64,000 bases of DNA from Dendrophyllia cribrosa (taxonomy: Eukaryota; Cnidaria; Anthozoa; Scleractinia; Dendrophylliidae). Positions 32,591 to 44,853 of this stretch are shown here, piece after piece. The stretch's first letter is position 1; each line of letters starts with the position of its first letter. Location of the stretch: positions 25,714,989 to 25,778,988 of the forward strand of contig JAJLRJ010000003.1 in NCBI GenBank assembly GCA_024195265.1. The letters run 5' to 3'. The translations under genes and the position numbers were made by a program. A model generated the notes under the pieces. The model did not search any database. It worked only from the letters and a program-made list of their open reading frames with translations, and was not told the DNA's origin.

Positions 32591-34581
32591 GGCCCGGTTC
32601 AAACGTCGAACTTTACATGTGCCGAATCTAACAATAGATTTTACTCATTACTCATGCGCAGTAAGCGCATGAGGTATAAAATGGGTTTCGTTTCTTCGTC
32701 TTTTTGTCACATTAGTGCATGCAAATTTATGCACGCATATATTATTACTAACCGGGTCGCAGGTCACATAAAAATTCTACGAAAATGGCTGCCGCGCTCG
32801 GCATGTGCTTGGTTTTCAAAACCATGGTTTTGTCTTGTCGGAATAATAACACACATTCAAAATACTCAAAATGGAAAGAGAAAGCTTTAAAGAATACTCA
32901 GAAGCCGCTGTAGTGGAGAAAAAGGAGAGCTGTAAGCGACGAAATCTTGCTTCAAGTTTTATCAGTGCGGGGCGATCAAATCCGAAGAAGCGGAGTTTTA
33001 AAGAATTTTCAAGCAGGCGAGGGACTTTAACATAAAAGAAATTTCATTTTTCGGTGAGAATTTATGTTGATACCAATTTGTGATTGACTTTTTCTTTGTG
33101 TCATACTTGTTATTCTAGACCGAGCAAAAGTTGCTTTTGTGAGCTTTTGTGCATTCTAAACACAGAGTCAACGGACTGTCGCGTAATACAGTTTTTGAGA
33201 ATTGCTAAAATTGAAAATAACCCGGTCGTTTACTGATTTTAAGGATCTTTTAAAAGTAGTCTTTTTAAATGTAACAGAAAGCAGTCACGGTTTGGGAAAC
33301 ATTGGCTCATCCTCTGTGTAAGAACCTGTCAAATTCACGAGTGACGTGAAACAAAGAAAACAAAAGGCATAAAACAATAGAGTCAACTGGGAATGCAATA
33401 CTACAAAGGTAAAAAACAAAGGAAAAAGTCACAGGTTCTTACACCGAGGTAAACCCGAAACATTAGACGCAAACTTGTTCGAATGTTTTCTTCATGAAGC
33501 CAGCCAATAATCATGGTAAGGCACACTAGTAAATATAATTGAATTAAATAGCGCTTTCTGAAATAAAGTTTGCTTTCAAGATTTTTTGATTCGCGAAAAC
33601 ATTATGCGAATCATCTTTACGGATAAGAATGGCATTCTATATACACAAGAAAAGTCGGAAAGTTCAGAAAACACTAGATATAATAAAGCAGGTTGCTTAA
33701 TTTAAATATTACTTTGTGATGTTTATAATATAATTCGCAGACGCCAGCGCTGCGCGCTGCAATGAGGATAAATAAATCGCCAAGCCTTCCGGAAGCAGAA
33801 AATCACTGAATCCTGATAAGCGTTTAACTCTTTTATTCAAGGGAAAGACATTTTCATTCAAGGAAATACGAGTTTCATTAAAAAGTTTTGACCTTTAGAA
33901 CAAATATTTTGGTACAAGCAGCGCACGATCGAATTACATTCCACACGAAATTTGCATATATGAAAGAAGTGTATTTACGACAACACTTTGAAAAAACTGT
34001 GAAGCCTGGAAAAAACTAATACATGGCAAAATCAAAGCAGTTATTTAAAGAACTAGCTTTATAGAAAAATTTCATTTCGATTTGGACTTGAAATCAAACG
34101 GGGGGGGGGGGGTCATGATGTGTCACGCAATATTTATTTTTATTAAAATGTTTCACCAATTTATAGCACTCATCACCGATTACATGTATTTTTTTCATTA
34201 CCTGTAAATTTAGGGCTTCCACAAATTTATTGGAAATCCGGGCAGGAGAAGGGGTCTCTGGGCTTGGAAATCCAGGCGGGAGAGGGGGGGGGGGGGAAGG
34301 GGTCAAACAATCTTGCCATCCGTCGGTAGGGAGGGGGGGGGGGTGGATTCTTTCTGGAATAACCCAATGTAATAGAAATAATTCACGGTTAACGTTTGGG
34401 AAGTATTACACTAGTGTGGGTTTGATCAGAATCAATAAATTAAATATTCAAAGTGACTACAGAAAAATTGGTAGCTTCAATCAACGTGTCTTAGAGTCTC
34501 ATGCGCATGAGTATAGGCTATGTTTAGCCTCTTGTTTGCATGAGATTCGGCACATGTGAAGTTTGACGTTTGAACTGGGCC
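32591..34581. mobile_element. PIF/Harbinger-like non-autonomous element
   Basis: 39-bp TIRs with three mismatches start GGCCCGGTTCAAACGTCGAA on the left (right: GGCCCAGTTCAAACGTCAAA). TAA is duplicated at 32588-32590 and 34582-34584, the 3-bp duplication typical of Harbinger. The 1991-bp interior holds an R-family fragment (32745-33232) and several G-runs but no transposase. A solo relative of the TIR lies at about 46228-46260. Confidence 0.85.
32745..33232 (+). repeat. Repeat family R, fragment R3 (subtype with ATGGCTGCCGCGCTCGGC)
   Basis: Matches the interior of R5 (37553-38440, inverted), including ATGGCTGCCGCGCTCGGCAT, GAATACTCAGAAGCCGCTG and the end block TAACCCGGTCGT. It is embedded in the Harbinger-like element. 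Family termini are absent. Confidence 0.65.
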
Positions 34582-35159
34582 TAAGGAAAAATAAATATAC
34601 CCGGTCTTTCCGTTTACTTGGGTAATTAAAGTTTGCTACACGTGCCAAGGCTTTGAAAATCTAACTTATAATTTAATTTGATAATTTACGTGAAATGAAA
34701 ACGACATCATCAAACGACATATGCGACAAGTTGTCAACTCGCTGTAAAAACTCGACATTTCATTCCGTACGAAAACCAATCGACCCTGCTATTTGAATTG
34801 GTAATATATGCCTTGGGGTTTAGTTAGGGACATGCAGGTTCACACTTGACCCAGTCACTTTACCTGAATAACAATTCCCAGGGAAGAATATTACACTATT
34901 TCTTGGTTTTGTATTAAATATAATTTCGGAGAAAATGTATTGTATGTGTTCAACGGAGAGTTAAACATAAACTACAAAAACGTTAAACTACAAAAAACCC
35001 ACATTGTTGTTTTCAGACTTTATTCCATTATTAATAAGAAATTGAGTTCAGGTACAAAATTTGAAAGAAAAAAGCTTTCCATATAAGCAAAGTGACAACT
35101 TTCTCTTCGACAGTTCCACTACCTCTACATCTCGATATAGAGACAGTGACTACGTATAT

Positions 35160-35347
35160 TTTTAGAAATTAAAATTATTATTTTAAGGTCTTAGATTAAT
35201 ACTTTGTTATTAGTTCCGTACTTATTAATTTTTATGTACATAGTTCAATTAGCATATATTGGTTTAGTAGTATACACGACCCCACAAGCCTTTTAGCTTT
35301 AATTCTTATCGTGTTAAAATAAAGGTTTTATGTTATGTTATGTTATG
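35160..35347 (+). mobile_element. 3' end of a LINE with TTATG tail repeats
   Basis: The stretch ends AAAATAAAGGTTTTATG followed by TTATG repeats (about 35330-35347), the form of a CR1/jockey-type 3' UTR with short tandem tail. No coding part is present. Confidence 0.5.
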
Positions 35348-35544
35348 ATGCTGTGATCAACACAGGTGTTGCCATAACAACTATGCATTAATGATGCCAT
35401 CACAACTGAGGATGCGTTATTTGAATTTTTAGTTTTTTTGTTGAATTATTAGCAGAAACCCATTACGATTAGCATTTCAGTCAGCAGTGTCCTCTCGCAA
35501 GTGGAAAAAGAATAAGCGGAGTTCTTAAGAACAGTGATCCGATC

Positions 35545-35620
35545 ATGTCTGTGTTACAGTATTTTGGTGTTGCTATTGGGGTCTTCATAAGATATCTTCT
35601 TTATAAAAGAGCTTACGGAG
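35545..35620 (+). CDS. Possible first exon of a small membrane protein
   Basis: ATG at 35545 begins 25 codons (MSVLQYFGVAIGVFIRYLLY, then KRAYG) with one hydrophobic segment, ending GGAG|gtacgt in phase 1. A strong acceptor (TTAATTATTTCAG) at 37479 would add six codons to a stop at 37500-37502, giving a 32-residue microprotein; that join is speculative. No known family is recognised. Confidence 0.33.
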
Positions 35621-36505
35621 GTACGTAGCTTTCTTTTACATACCAGCTGGTGTTTGACTTGACACACTCGTGAAATTTAAAATTCCAAATATTTGCGCTT
35701 TCGTGAAACCAAGTACGACAAGTACCCGTAAAAGAAACAAATCCATCCAGAAGATTCATTTCAAGAAATTCAGAAATTTAAAGAAAATGGTTTTATTACC
35801 GTTTCTACATGTACAAATACATTTGAACTTGGATATTTCTTAAGATAATCATCGATATATTCACGATATTTATGATCCAGTTACCTCGAATCCCCGCTTT
35901 CTCAAACAATTTTCCGTTTCCCATGTGAGTTCGAGATGGCGGGGGTATACTAGCCCAAACAAGGGTTTTTATGAGTCTGATCAGCCTGAAAATCACAGAG
36001 AAGAGGAAGAAGAGTGAAAAGGGAGCGAGAGCGAGAGAAAAAAAAAAGACTAGCAACAGTCTTTAGTTTTTATATTGTAGGATTTGAGATAGTTTTTGAA
36101 CGACAGAAAAAACAAGGCCAAGCACACTCACAAACGATTACTTAGGGCGATATCGTTTTCAAAAATCCAGGTATATATATATATGTAATGTTGTTATACA
36201 TACAAGAAAACTCAAAAATGCGCTCTGACACCCGATTTCTGTTACGGTAGCATCGCAATAACAATATTTAATACCTAACGACAACATTGAGGTTCAAGGC
36301 TGGTGTCAAATTTCCTAATTGAGAACAACACTGAGCTGGTTTAAGAAAAACAAAAGCTTTACTTCGAAAAGGGTCTGCTGACGCTGTAAATTTGTGAAAC
36401 GTTTCTTTTCTTGGAGACTTAAACTGTGCCAAAATCGATGAGCAACCAGGCTTAAACATATTAAAATCTTAAAAAACGTTCTCTGGTTAAAAATTATTTA
36501 AAAAT

Positions 36506-37098
36506 CTGAGCTTTCGGCTACTGGTCTGCAGCCTTTGACGAATGATGAAAAAGGCGCAAATGTAAAAATATATATAGTGAAAAGAAAATGTATGAAAAAA
36601 TTACATAATAAGTATGCGCAAAGAAAGTGACAAAAGAATGAAGAAAATGCTAACTAAAAATATTCATAAAATGCTAAAGAAATGTTCAATGTTTTAAAAT
36701 AATTGAATATTGTCTAGGTAACGGTTTGGAATTATTATAAGCGCCAGTTGTCTTGGCAGTATTCCATGACTCGAGGGTTTTCCACACGCGATAGTCGCCT
36801 TTAATTATCAATAACAAGTGCATTTTTAAAGTCAATAGAGCGATTGTTCGACCACGCATGGTTTGCGATATATCGGATCCTTTAGTCGCAAACCATGCTT
36901 GGTCGAACAATCACTATATTGACTTTAAAAATGCACTTGTTGTTGATAAAGGCGACTATTTTCTTTGTTCTTTTGTCACTTTCTTCGCACGTACTTATTA
37001 TGTCATTTTTCACACATTTTCTTTTCGCTGCATATATTTTTTCACTCGTGCCTTTTCATCATTCGTTAAAGGCTGCAGACTGGCAGCCGAAAGCTCAG
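36506..37098. repeat. Large imperfect palindrome
   Basis: CTGAGCTTTCGGCT (36506) mirrors AGCCGAAAGCTCAG (ending 37098). The arms meet at CATGGTTTGCGA (36857) and TCGCAAACCATG (36885). The left arm has an extra segment of about 140 bp (36645-36788) absent from the right. The arms carry only chance frames. Confidence 0.8.
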
Positions 37099-37552
37099 TT
37101 TTCAAAAATCCAGGTAAAAAAATAAAAAACACAAAATGATCACCCAACTTGAAACCAAATAGTTTTATAAGTGAGAAAAAACATGCCTCGAGAATGTAAG
37201 TTTTATTTCTCATGAAGGAGCACGGATCGTCCAATGAGTTCAATGATACAAACTGTCCTTGAATGATGTTAATAGGACCACACCTCATCCATTCGATGAC
37301 ATACGGTGCAATTTCAAAACACAAAGTCTTTCCCGAGAAACACTGGACGTCTCTTTGCCGATAAATATTGAACTCTCTACTACAGTTTCCTGTACTCCTT
37401 TCAACGCGTCATGTTTTATTATGGACAACCCGTACTGAATAGCTTACGTATAAAAATCGATGTTTGTTAATTATTTCAGATCTGGTGTGCCGTCAGGTGT
37501 GAAAACAAAACAGCACTTTCAGCAATGGTGGCACTTAAATTTTTTTAACCCA

Positions 37553-38440
37553 TTGACGACCGTGCAATTTTTTTTAGCGATTCTTAAAAACGGTATTACG
37601 CGGCCGTCTGCGCAGTAGATTTCGGGTGCAAAAAAGCTTAGAAAAACAACTTTTCTCAGTCTAGAATAGCTAGAATGACTAATTTCCGAATAAAATACAC
37701 CTGTTGCGTATCAAAAATTGCCCAAGAAACTGATTTGGAAATCAAAATTACAAAAAATGCACATATTAAAGTTTACATCTTTGCAAAAGGCGACGCGAGT
37801 GAAGTAGTAACGTATAAGGTTTTCTTTCGTTTACATAAAATCGCTTTTCATCCTATGCATAAATGAATGGACAAACACATACTGTCAGCAAAATCTTGCT
37901 TTGAAAAATTTTATTCAAATATCCGTTAGTTTATCTTTAAAAACAAAACGCGTATCGTTAGCGTATCGAGGAACTGCCTTCTCCAGCAAAAGGCGAAACG
38001 TGACAAAAATACAAAGAAAAAGTCAATCACAAATGATATCAACATAAATTTCCATCGGAAAAATGTTATTTCTTTTACCTTGATGTACCTCATCTGCTTG
38101 AAAATTCTTTAAAACTCCGCTTCTTCGGTACTGACGTCCGGAGAAATATCGCCCCACATTGATATAAACATATTGAAGTTCCTCGAAGCAAAATTTCATC
38201 GCTTGAAGTTCCTCTTTTTCCACTATAGTGGCAACTGAGTATTCTTGAAACTTTTTCTTTCCATTTGCGTGCAATTACAGTAACTCCGATAATGCAAAAT
38301 TACGGTTTTAACAACCAAGTACATGGCGAGCGCGGCAACCATTTTGTGTAAAATTTGATATTCTTGTCCGAGTAAGATCGATTTTTCAGCGTGTTGACCG
38401 CGCGCGAGCCTATGACGTAGATCAGGAATTGCTTGTTCAT
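37553..38440 (-). repeat. Repeat family R, copy R5 (minus), head-to-head with R4
   Basis: Inverse orientation relative to R4. It contains the 'ATGGTTGCCGCGCTCGCC' subtype interior shared with R3 and the frame EYSVATIVEKEEL. The AT-rich tail terminus is missing at the 37553 end (TTGACGACCGTGC). Confidence 0.7.
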
Positions 38441-38449
38441 TGGCCAATA

Positions 38450-39922
38450 ACGGAGCACTCGCAAGCCGAAGGCCCGCTGTGAAGCCCCATACTCATAGAA
38501 CCAATGCACGTCATTTTTCATGGTCATGGCTAGCGGAATGTTTCGCGAGCGCGCCTCCGTGACATGTGTCGGTGCGTCGGTATGTCGCTCAAGGCAAACT
38601 CGCGGGCGTGTATGACGTCGCAAAACATGCGCGAATGACGCCACACGCGCGGCTACACAGCCGTCGGCTCGATAAACACTTTAAAAGTTGGATCTTTCGT
38701 AGTGTTTAGCGGAGCAGTAAGGTCGTTTTTTTCCTGCATTTTTTCGCGGTTTGCTACTCAAGACAGGGATACTAATTAGGGGATACTCAGAAGCCGCTTT
38801 AGCGGAAAAAGAAGAGCTTTTAGAGATAAAATCTTGCTTCGAGGAACTTCATGCGTTTTTATCAATGCAGGAGCAATGCGGGGAGATGCCTTGTTTTTAT
38901 TACGAATTTCAGAACCGAAGAAGTGGAGTTTTAACGAATTTCCAAGCAGTCCAGTGACTTAAATTTCGATTGCAATTTATGTTGATATCAATTTTTGATT
39001 GACTTTTCCTTTGTGTTCTCTTTAGTTTTAGAGACATGTTTATAAAACGTGCTCAAATTAAATCGTGTTGTTATCTTGAATTTCATCGAGGACAGCTCTG
39101 CCTTGATGCGCTTTAAATGGTATGTGTTTTGCTTTTAAACATAAACTAATGGAGATTTGAATAAAAGTTTTCGAAAAAAGATTGTGTTGTCCATTTTTAT
39201 GTCTTTGTTCATTCATTACATAGATTGAAAAGCGATTTTATTTAAACAAAACAAGACTTATGGCCTGGTCGCATTACAGTCAAAAACAAAAATTAGCCCG
39301 TGCAAAATGACATAAAAACAAAAACATTCCACAAAAAACGTGTCCCACAGGAGCGGTTTCTTTTGTTTTCCTCGATTTTTGCACGGGCTAATTTTTGTTT
39401 TTGACTGTAGTGGCGTCGCCTTATGCAAATATGTTTGTGTATTTTTGCAATTTTGATTTCCAAATCAGTTTCTCGGGCAATAGCGAAGCGCACAATTACT
39501 ATTAATAGAACTAAAACTCAGACAAACAAACCAAAAGTGACTCTCGGGGGATTCCTAATAACGAATTTCTATTGTCATAAATGCAAGAATAAACAAGAAT
39601 AAATTATAAACTCAGACAAACATGAGTACCGACGTCATTTGTGCGCTTTGCTATTTTGACAAACAACAACTGTATTTTATTCGGAAAGTAGTCGTACTAG
39701 TTATTCTAGACAGAGAAAAGTTGTTTTTGTGAACTTTTGTACGGTCTAAATGTACTGTGCAGACGGTTGGGTAATACTGTTTTTGAGAATTGCTAAAATT
39801 GAAAAATAACCCGGTCGTCAATCTTAATTCTTGTGCTTCCGACCTTTCATCTTAGTTAAGTCTCACCTTAATTAAGCTTGTTCAAAGTGCGACGCTGTGT
39901 GGCTCAGCCTAACTTAATATAT
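38450..39922 (+). repeat. Repeat family R, full-length copy R4
   Basis: TA at 38448-38449 and 39923-39924. Starts ACGGAGCAC, followed by the GCCGAAGGCCC hairpin, and ends GGCTCAGCC with an AT tail. It aligns with R2 throughout, apart from a 131-bp MITE insertion at 39277-39407. Shares the frame AEKEELLEIKSCFEELH with R2. Confidence 0.8.
39277..39407. mobile_element. 131-bp TA MITE inside R4
   Basis: 31-bp TIRs beginning CAGTCAAAAACAAAAATTAG, with TA at 39275-39276 and 39408-39409. R2 lacks it at the same place. Confidence 0.9.
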
Positions 39923-39936
39923 TATGCTTCTACGTC

Positions 39937-39958
39937 ACCGGTGGAAAAATCCACCGGT
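39937..39958. repeat. Short hairpin
   Basis: ACCGGTGGA and TCCACCGGT around AAAA. Probably a relic of a small foldback element. Confidence 0.5.
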
Positions 39959-40014
39959 AAAGATTTCCCGCGCTAGCTGCAAGTGGGACAAGACCCTTCT
40001 AACGAACAATAGGC

Positions 40015-40152
40015 CTGCACCTTTTCGGAACCTCTAATTTCATTCGACCTGGATGAGGTGCACCTCTATTATTTTTAGGGCTAGGATCCATTTGTGTGTT
40101 GTTTGTTCTATTGTTTTCTTAGCCAATCCTGTGAGGCATTACGAAAGGTGCA
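40015..40152. repeat. MITE-like repeat (CCTGCACCTTT ends)
   Basis: CCTGCACCTTT at the left and AAAGGTGCAGG at the right. Its inner part matches 61385-61490 in inverse orientation (AATGAAATTAGAGGTTC block). Confidence 0.6.
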
Positions 40153-40518
40153 GGTCTGCCCCCAACGAAGAACCTAACTTAGCGAAAATAAGTATTGGAA
40201 GGGACTTGTGGCAAGTCTAGGTAAAGATGCTGCGATGCAAGAACGTCTATCGCACTTCGGAGTTCGTTCTTCGTTTGTTGTATCGCGTGTTCCTCGACAA
40301 CTTCTATATCATCATCACATTTCCCTGCCATCCTCCTCTACAATTCGAACTAAGGGGTGTTAATTTGAAACCTTTGCTCGAAATAGCAGAGGTTCCAAGA
40401 TAACTGAGTTCGAAAAAGTAAATCCAAAGGAAAACGGATTTCAGTTCGGGGCAGCAGGATGTTCGAGATAGTAGGATACTCGATATATATAGATTACTTC
40501 ATGGGCAGTGCGGGCGCA

Positions 40519-40618
40519 CGGTATTTACGCATGAGTTGGCTCGTATCAGAAATCGAACGAGCGAGGTTTTGCGAGCGAGAGACATTTCTGATACAAACCA
40601 ACGAGTGCGTAAATGCCG
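40519..40618. repeat. Foldback repeat
   Basis: CGGTATTTACGC and GCGTAAATGCCG with inner CAGAAAT/ATTTCTG pairing; about 35-bp arms with mismatches. Confidence 0.6.
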
Positions 40619-40967
40619 TATAAAGCACTGTCCATGCTGTAATTTGTTTATTTTATACATACTGAGATTTGTAATTGGACGAAACGCTTTTTTCACGTGT
40701 GAGAAAGTCCCGGGGAGAAAGTCTTTTCGCCATCCTGATTGGCTGCGAACCCCGAACGGGGTTTTCATAAGCCAAATTTCAATAGAAAATCTCAATAAGT
40801 ATGAAATAAAGCATAATGCTCGATACAGTGGGGCTCTACTGTAAATCTGAAGTCGCTATTATAAAATGCTCAAGGAAATGCGCGCGCTATGATTGGTTAA
40901 ACCGAGTTCATTATAACTGGCATTATAACGTAAGGTTCATTATAAAAAAATAATATATAAAAAAATT

Positions 40968-41057
40968 GGGAATTTCAAGGACACTCGAGAAGTGCAAAAG
41001 GCACTCGCCTTCGGTTCGTGCTTCTCTGCACTTCTCTCGTGTTCTTAAAAATTCCCG
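40968..41057. repeat. Foldback repeat
   Basis: GGGAATTTCAAGGACACTCG is mirrored by CGTGTTCTTAAAAATTCCCG, with inner GAAGTGCA/TGCACTTC pairing. It sits just 5' of the first gene B exon. Confidence 0.65.
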
Positions 41058-41180
41058 CGTGCTTGTATCACTCAACAATGCACTCGGCGCGTTTTTATTT
41101 CCCTCGTGTGTTTGTTTGATGCTCCGCAGAACCCTGCAGAGTAAAGATCTCTGCAAATCCTTTCATCCACAAGGTAACAG

Positions 41181-41453
41181 CTTCACCCGTGGGATGTTTT
41201 AAAGATCCTGATAATCTCAAAGAAGTACTGGGGGATTTTACAAATAAAACCGAATGGGCTAACACAAATGAAGTGGTTAGAAAGTGCACTAAAATGGCTC
41301 GTGCCAAAGATTACAAGCTTTTCGCCTTGGGCAACAATGGTTTGTGTTTATCCGGAGCGGACATGAAACAGAAATACCATATAAGTGGTACTAATGGAGC
41401 GGATTGTAAAGACGGCATTGGAATGGAGAACAGTATATTCGTTTATTCCTTAG
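41181..41453 (+). CDS. Gene B, first WSC-like exon
   Basis: 273 bp, 91 codons, bounded by acceptor AAGGTAACAG and donor TCCTTAG|gtaagt. Both introns are phase 1, so this is a symmetric 1-1 module as expected for domain shuffling. The peptide (PVGCFKDPDNLKEVLGDF; VVRKCTKMARAKDYKLFAL; GLCLSGADMKQ; DCKDG; FVYSLG) aligns in cysteine pattern with the gene A terminal exon. The upstream part of the gene, including any signal peptide, is not found. Likely an extracellular lectin-like or adhesion protein. Confidence 0.68.
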
Positions 41454-41714
41454 GTAAGTATTGCTTTAGTTTCCTTAAAGTGAAAATTTCATCATAACTG
41501 TCATGAACTCAGCAAACAGGACACCATGTTGTTACAACCTCGTGCTTTTTTAATACCTATCATGCTTTGAGTACTTTTCAAGATTACGTTTATTGGTTAT
41601 AGACTAAGACGCATACATGACATCTCCCTTTCTTTAACACAAATGTGAACTTGATCAAACCTTAGTATTCAAAATGCGCAATAAAATAGAAAACAATGAA
41701 ACTTCTGTTCTCCG

Positions 41715-43335
41715 TGCACAATTGCTAGAGTTTCTTTTTCGATCTGGGCGTAGTTCTGCTGAGCTGGAGTGAGGGCTTTTGATTCATAAGCTAGGAGAGC
41801 TTCCCATCTTGAAAGAGGACTGCACCTAACCCTTTAGAACTAGCATCTACTGATAAGGTTAGTGGCTTACTTGGATCATAGTAGCCAAGTACTGGGGTAG
41901 AGGAGGCCATCTGCTTGAGTTTCTCAAGCTTGTTTCTTTCACTTGATCCCAATGCCAGGCGACTTGCTTTTCTAGCAATTCTCTCAGTGGTGCGCTTTCA
42001 GAAGCCATGTTGGACATAAACTTCGCAAGATACTGGATAAATCCAAGGAAAGTCTTAAGTTCCTTAGTGTTTTGAGGAGGCTGCATTTCTTGCACTGCAC
42101 GAATCTTTTCAGGATCTGGTTTTAATCCATCTTTGCTTAGAACATGGCCAACATAGAACTTCTTCCTGGCTAATTCAACATTTCTTCGCATTAAATTTGA
42201 GATTGACTTCGCGTGCTCTGCTTAACACTTGCTTTAGTCTGGCTTCATGCTCGTCATCATCATTTCCTCAGATGAGGAGGTCATCCACTATGACTTTCAG
42301 ACCCTCAATATCTTCAAGCAATTCTGACATTCGGTGCTGAAACACTTCAGGTGCGGACTTAATGCCAAATGATAACCTTGTGAAGCGATACCTTCCAAAC
42401 GGTGTGTTGAAAGTACATAATTTTGAGCTAGCTTCATCCAATTTCACCTTCCAGTAACCAGATGTGGCATCTAAAACTGAAAACACTTTTGCTTGTGGCA
42501 TTTCGGCAACAACTTCTTCTATTGTCGTCATCGGGTAATGCTCTTTTCTGATTGCTTCATTCAAATTCCCGGGGTCAATACAAATACGGATCTTGTTTGG
42601 TTTGACCACTGCCACCATAATGTTCACCCAGTCAGTAGGTTTTGTCTGTCTGACTATTACCCCTGTCTGCTCCTACGGTCGAGTTCTTCTTTGATCTTGT
42701 CTTTAAGAGACACTGGTACTTTTCTAGGTGGATTTACCACTGCAGGAATATTCGGATCCAACTTGATTGTGTGTTCACCAGGAATGCGAAACATTTGTTG
42801 TTGTCATGTTTAAACCCACATTTGTGACACTCTTTACTCGGTTCATCTTTGCTCGGGACTTTCGTTTTAGAGCGTTCCGTTTTCTGTGTTCGCTGGTTCA
42901 CACTATTGATGGTCGCATCTTCGTTTGCCGTGGTTTGTAATTGTGTTTTTGACATTTCATCTGTTCTAGCTATGTCGATAGCCTTTTCTAGGGTAAGGTC
43001 TGAACCTTCCTGAATGAATTGTTCTCTGGTTTTGGTAACATGGTATCCAATGACTACTCTATCTCGAACCATTTTGTCGAGGTCAGTATAACCGCAGTCC
43101 TTAAAATCAGTGAGAAATTGCTGAAATGACTCAACCTCTTGTTTAACTTTCTGGTTGAACTTGTACCTTGCAAACACTCTGTTCGATGTGGGCTTCACGT
43201 ATTCTTCGTATTTCGTGTAATACGTGTCGAGTTTCTTCGCTTCTTCAGCTCCTAGCTCCCACGTACTGTATATATATCTCACGACCTTTGTCTCCAACCC
43301 ACCGACCATAACATTAGGGAGATGCACTTTGTCTC
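41715..43335 (-). mobile_element. Internally deleted Ty3/Gypsy retrotransposon remnant
   Basis: Minus strand inside the gene B intron. From 5' to 3': a gag-like region (43327-42734) with a CX2CX3HX4C zinc knuckle (ECHKCGFKHDNNKC), then a jump straight into reverse transcriptase (42627-42268: YWKVKLDEAS, FGRYRFTRLSFGIKSAPEVF, catalytic VIVDDLLI), a downstream RT segment (42191-about 41930: FYVGHVLSKDGL, LKTFLGFIQYL) and RNase-H ([12 protein letters not shown], about 41860). Protease, most of the connection, integrase and both LTRs are missing, and frames are broken. It cannot move on its own. Confidence 0.9.
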
Positions 43336-43459
43336 TTCACTTTTCTGCTTGAGAGGACCAGCTGAGGACCTCCGAAAGCGAACTCGCAAAACACACATTT
43401 TTCGTTGTAAGGCACATTCCAAATCAAATCATTTTTTGGCGTAATAATTTTTTTTCTAG

Positions 43460-43778
43460 CTCGCTTGCCAAATCTTCAACCACTTGGATGTTATCGTGAT
43501 ACTGTTGACGATCGAGCCCTGCCAGACATGTACACTAGCTTCCGATATCAGATCATCAGGACCAAAATGAAGTTGATTGTGAACCAATGCGCACAAGTAG
43601 CCTACGACAAAGGATACGAATACTTCGCCGTTCAGGATTACGGAGAATGTCACGGTGGAACGGTGGTGGGATGAGTTTTGACAAACACGGAAAGAGTACG
43701 GAATGCTGGCAGTTTGACAAACACCTTGGATTTGGAGTGGGAAAAGCGTGGGCTAACTTTGTCTATCGTATAAAACAG
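43460..43778 (+). pseudogene. Gene B, second WSC-like exon, with one-base deletion
   Basis: Acceptor TTTTTTTTCTAG (phase 1) and donor AAACAG|gttagt. The sequence closely matches the gene A exon at 9895 (LPNLQPLGCYRD; VNQCAQVAYDKGYEYFAV; then KHGKSTECW and NFVYRIK). Aligning CHGGTVVG with CYSGKDVG shows one base lost near 43668-43674 in a GGTGGTGGG run, giving an early TGA. This may be a real inactivating mutation or an assembly error. If the base is restored, a short last exon at 44292-44300 (GAT ACA TAG) closes the frame. Confidence 0.72.
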
Positions 43779-44291
43779 GTTAGTAAAAACAATTTTAGTT
43801 TCAAATTGTCTTTGCGATTTAATTTAGTTGCAATTCTGCGTCGGAAGAAAAAAATGTGAATAAAATAAATGGAAGCCTATTAGACATGCCGGCTATTATG
43901 AAATGGAAAAAGACTTTGCTGAAAGTGAGTAGCTGCGGTTAAACGCTTCAACTTTTACCTACAAGGTAAATTCGAAATAGCGATAGCCGTTGCACCTAGG
44001 TAAAGAAGTTTTCTATGTTTATGTTTATGTTTATGTTTCTTTCTATGTTTATGTTAATTACTTGAATAGTTTCATTTTCTTCCGTCACTGTTGTGTTTAT
44101 TTTAAGAGTCGTGAAATCGCCAAATCAACTGCAAATCAAATCAAATTAATTTATCGTGGACACTTTCCAGATCTAATTGGAATTACATTACTGTTCACAT
44201 GAATTGATAACCAAATGTGATTTTTAACCCTGACGTTCACGAGTACAGTTTTGCGCACATTGCATAAAAAGCATCATTCTTATCCTTTCAG

Positions 44292-44300
44292 GATACATAG
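44292..44300 (+). CDS. Gene B, putative last coding exon (two codons and stop)
   Basis: Acceptor TATCCTTTCAG before 44292, joining phase 0 to the previous donor, reads GAT ACA TAG. A poly(A) signal AATAAA follows at 44385-44390. Plausible but short, so support is limited. Confidence 0.4.
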   Translation, partial: DT

Positions 44301-44817
44301 AGCCCAGGCTGAAAGTATACACAGACAGATGAGGGCTACAGTCAAACAAGTTTCTTTTCATGTTTAAAGTGTCAACAGTTATTAAATAAACGTGGTATAA
44401 TTAGTACGATACGAACAGGTGCTGTTTTCCCTGACATAAAATTTAGGCCGTTATGTCGGTATCTCCACATATCGTACTGTAGCTTTTCAACAGGAGACCA
44501 TATAATAGCTTTAAATCTGTGTACCCTAAGGTTTTTCGTAGAAGCCTTTTGTATAGTTAATTATGTTTAGATTATTACATTGCATTAAAGTGAATCCATG
44601 ATGATGGCTTAACGCGTTCTAGTAGGTAATTTAAGCAGCCAAAGTATCAAGTGAACATAGTTTGCTTCTTGAAAACTCAACAAGGAAGGACAAATAAATG
44701 AAATCCGTTGATTTATATTGCATTCAATTGCATTGTATTTTGTTGTATTTTATTCTATGTATTGTTATGTATTACATTGCATTACATTGTATTGCATTGT
44801 ATTATGTTGTGTGCTGA

Positions 44818-44853
<36 letters not shown>

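Noticed and set aside
40923..41307. Overlapping frames on both strands as genes
   Set aside because: They are shadows of the foldback repeat and of the gene B WSC-like exon.
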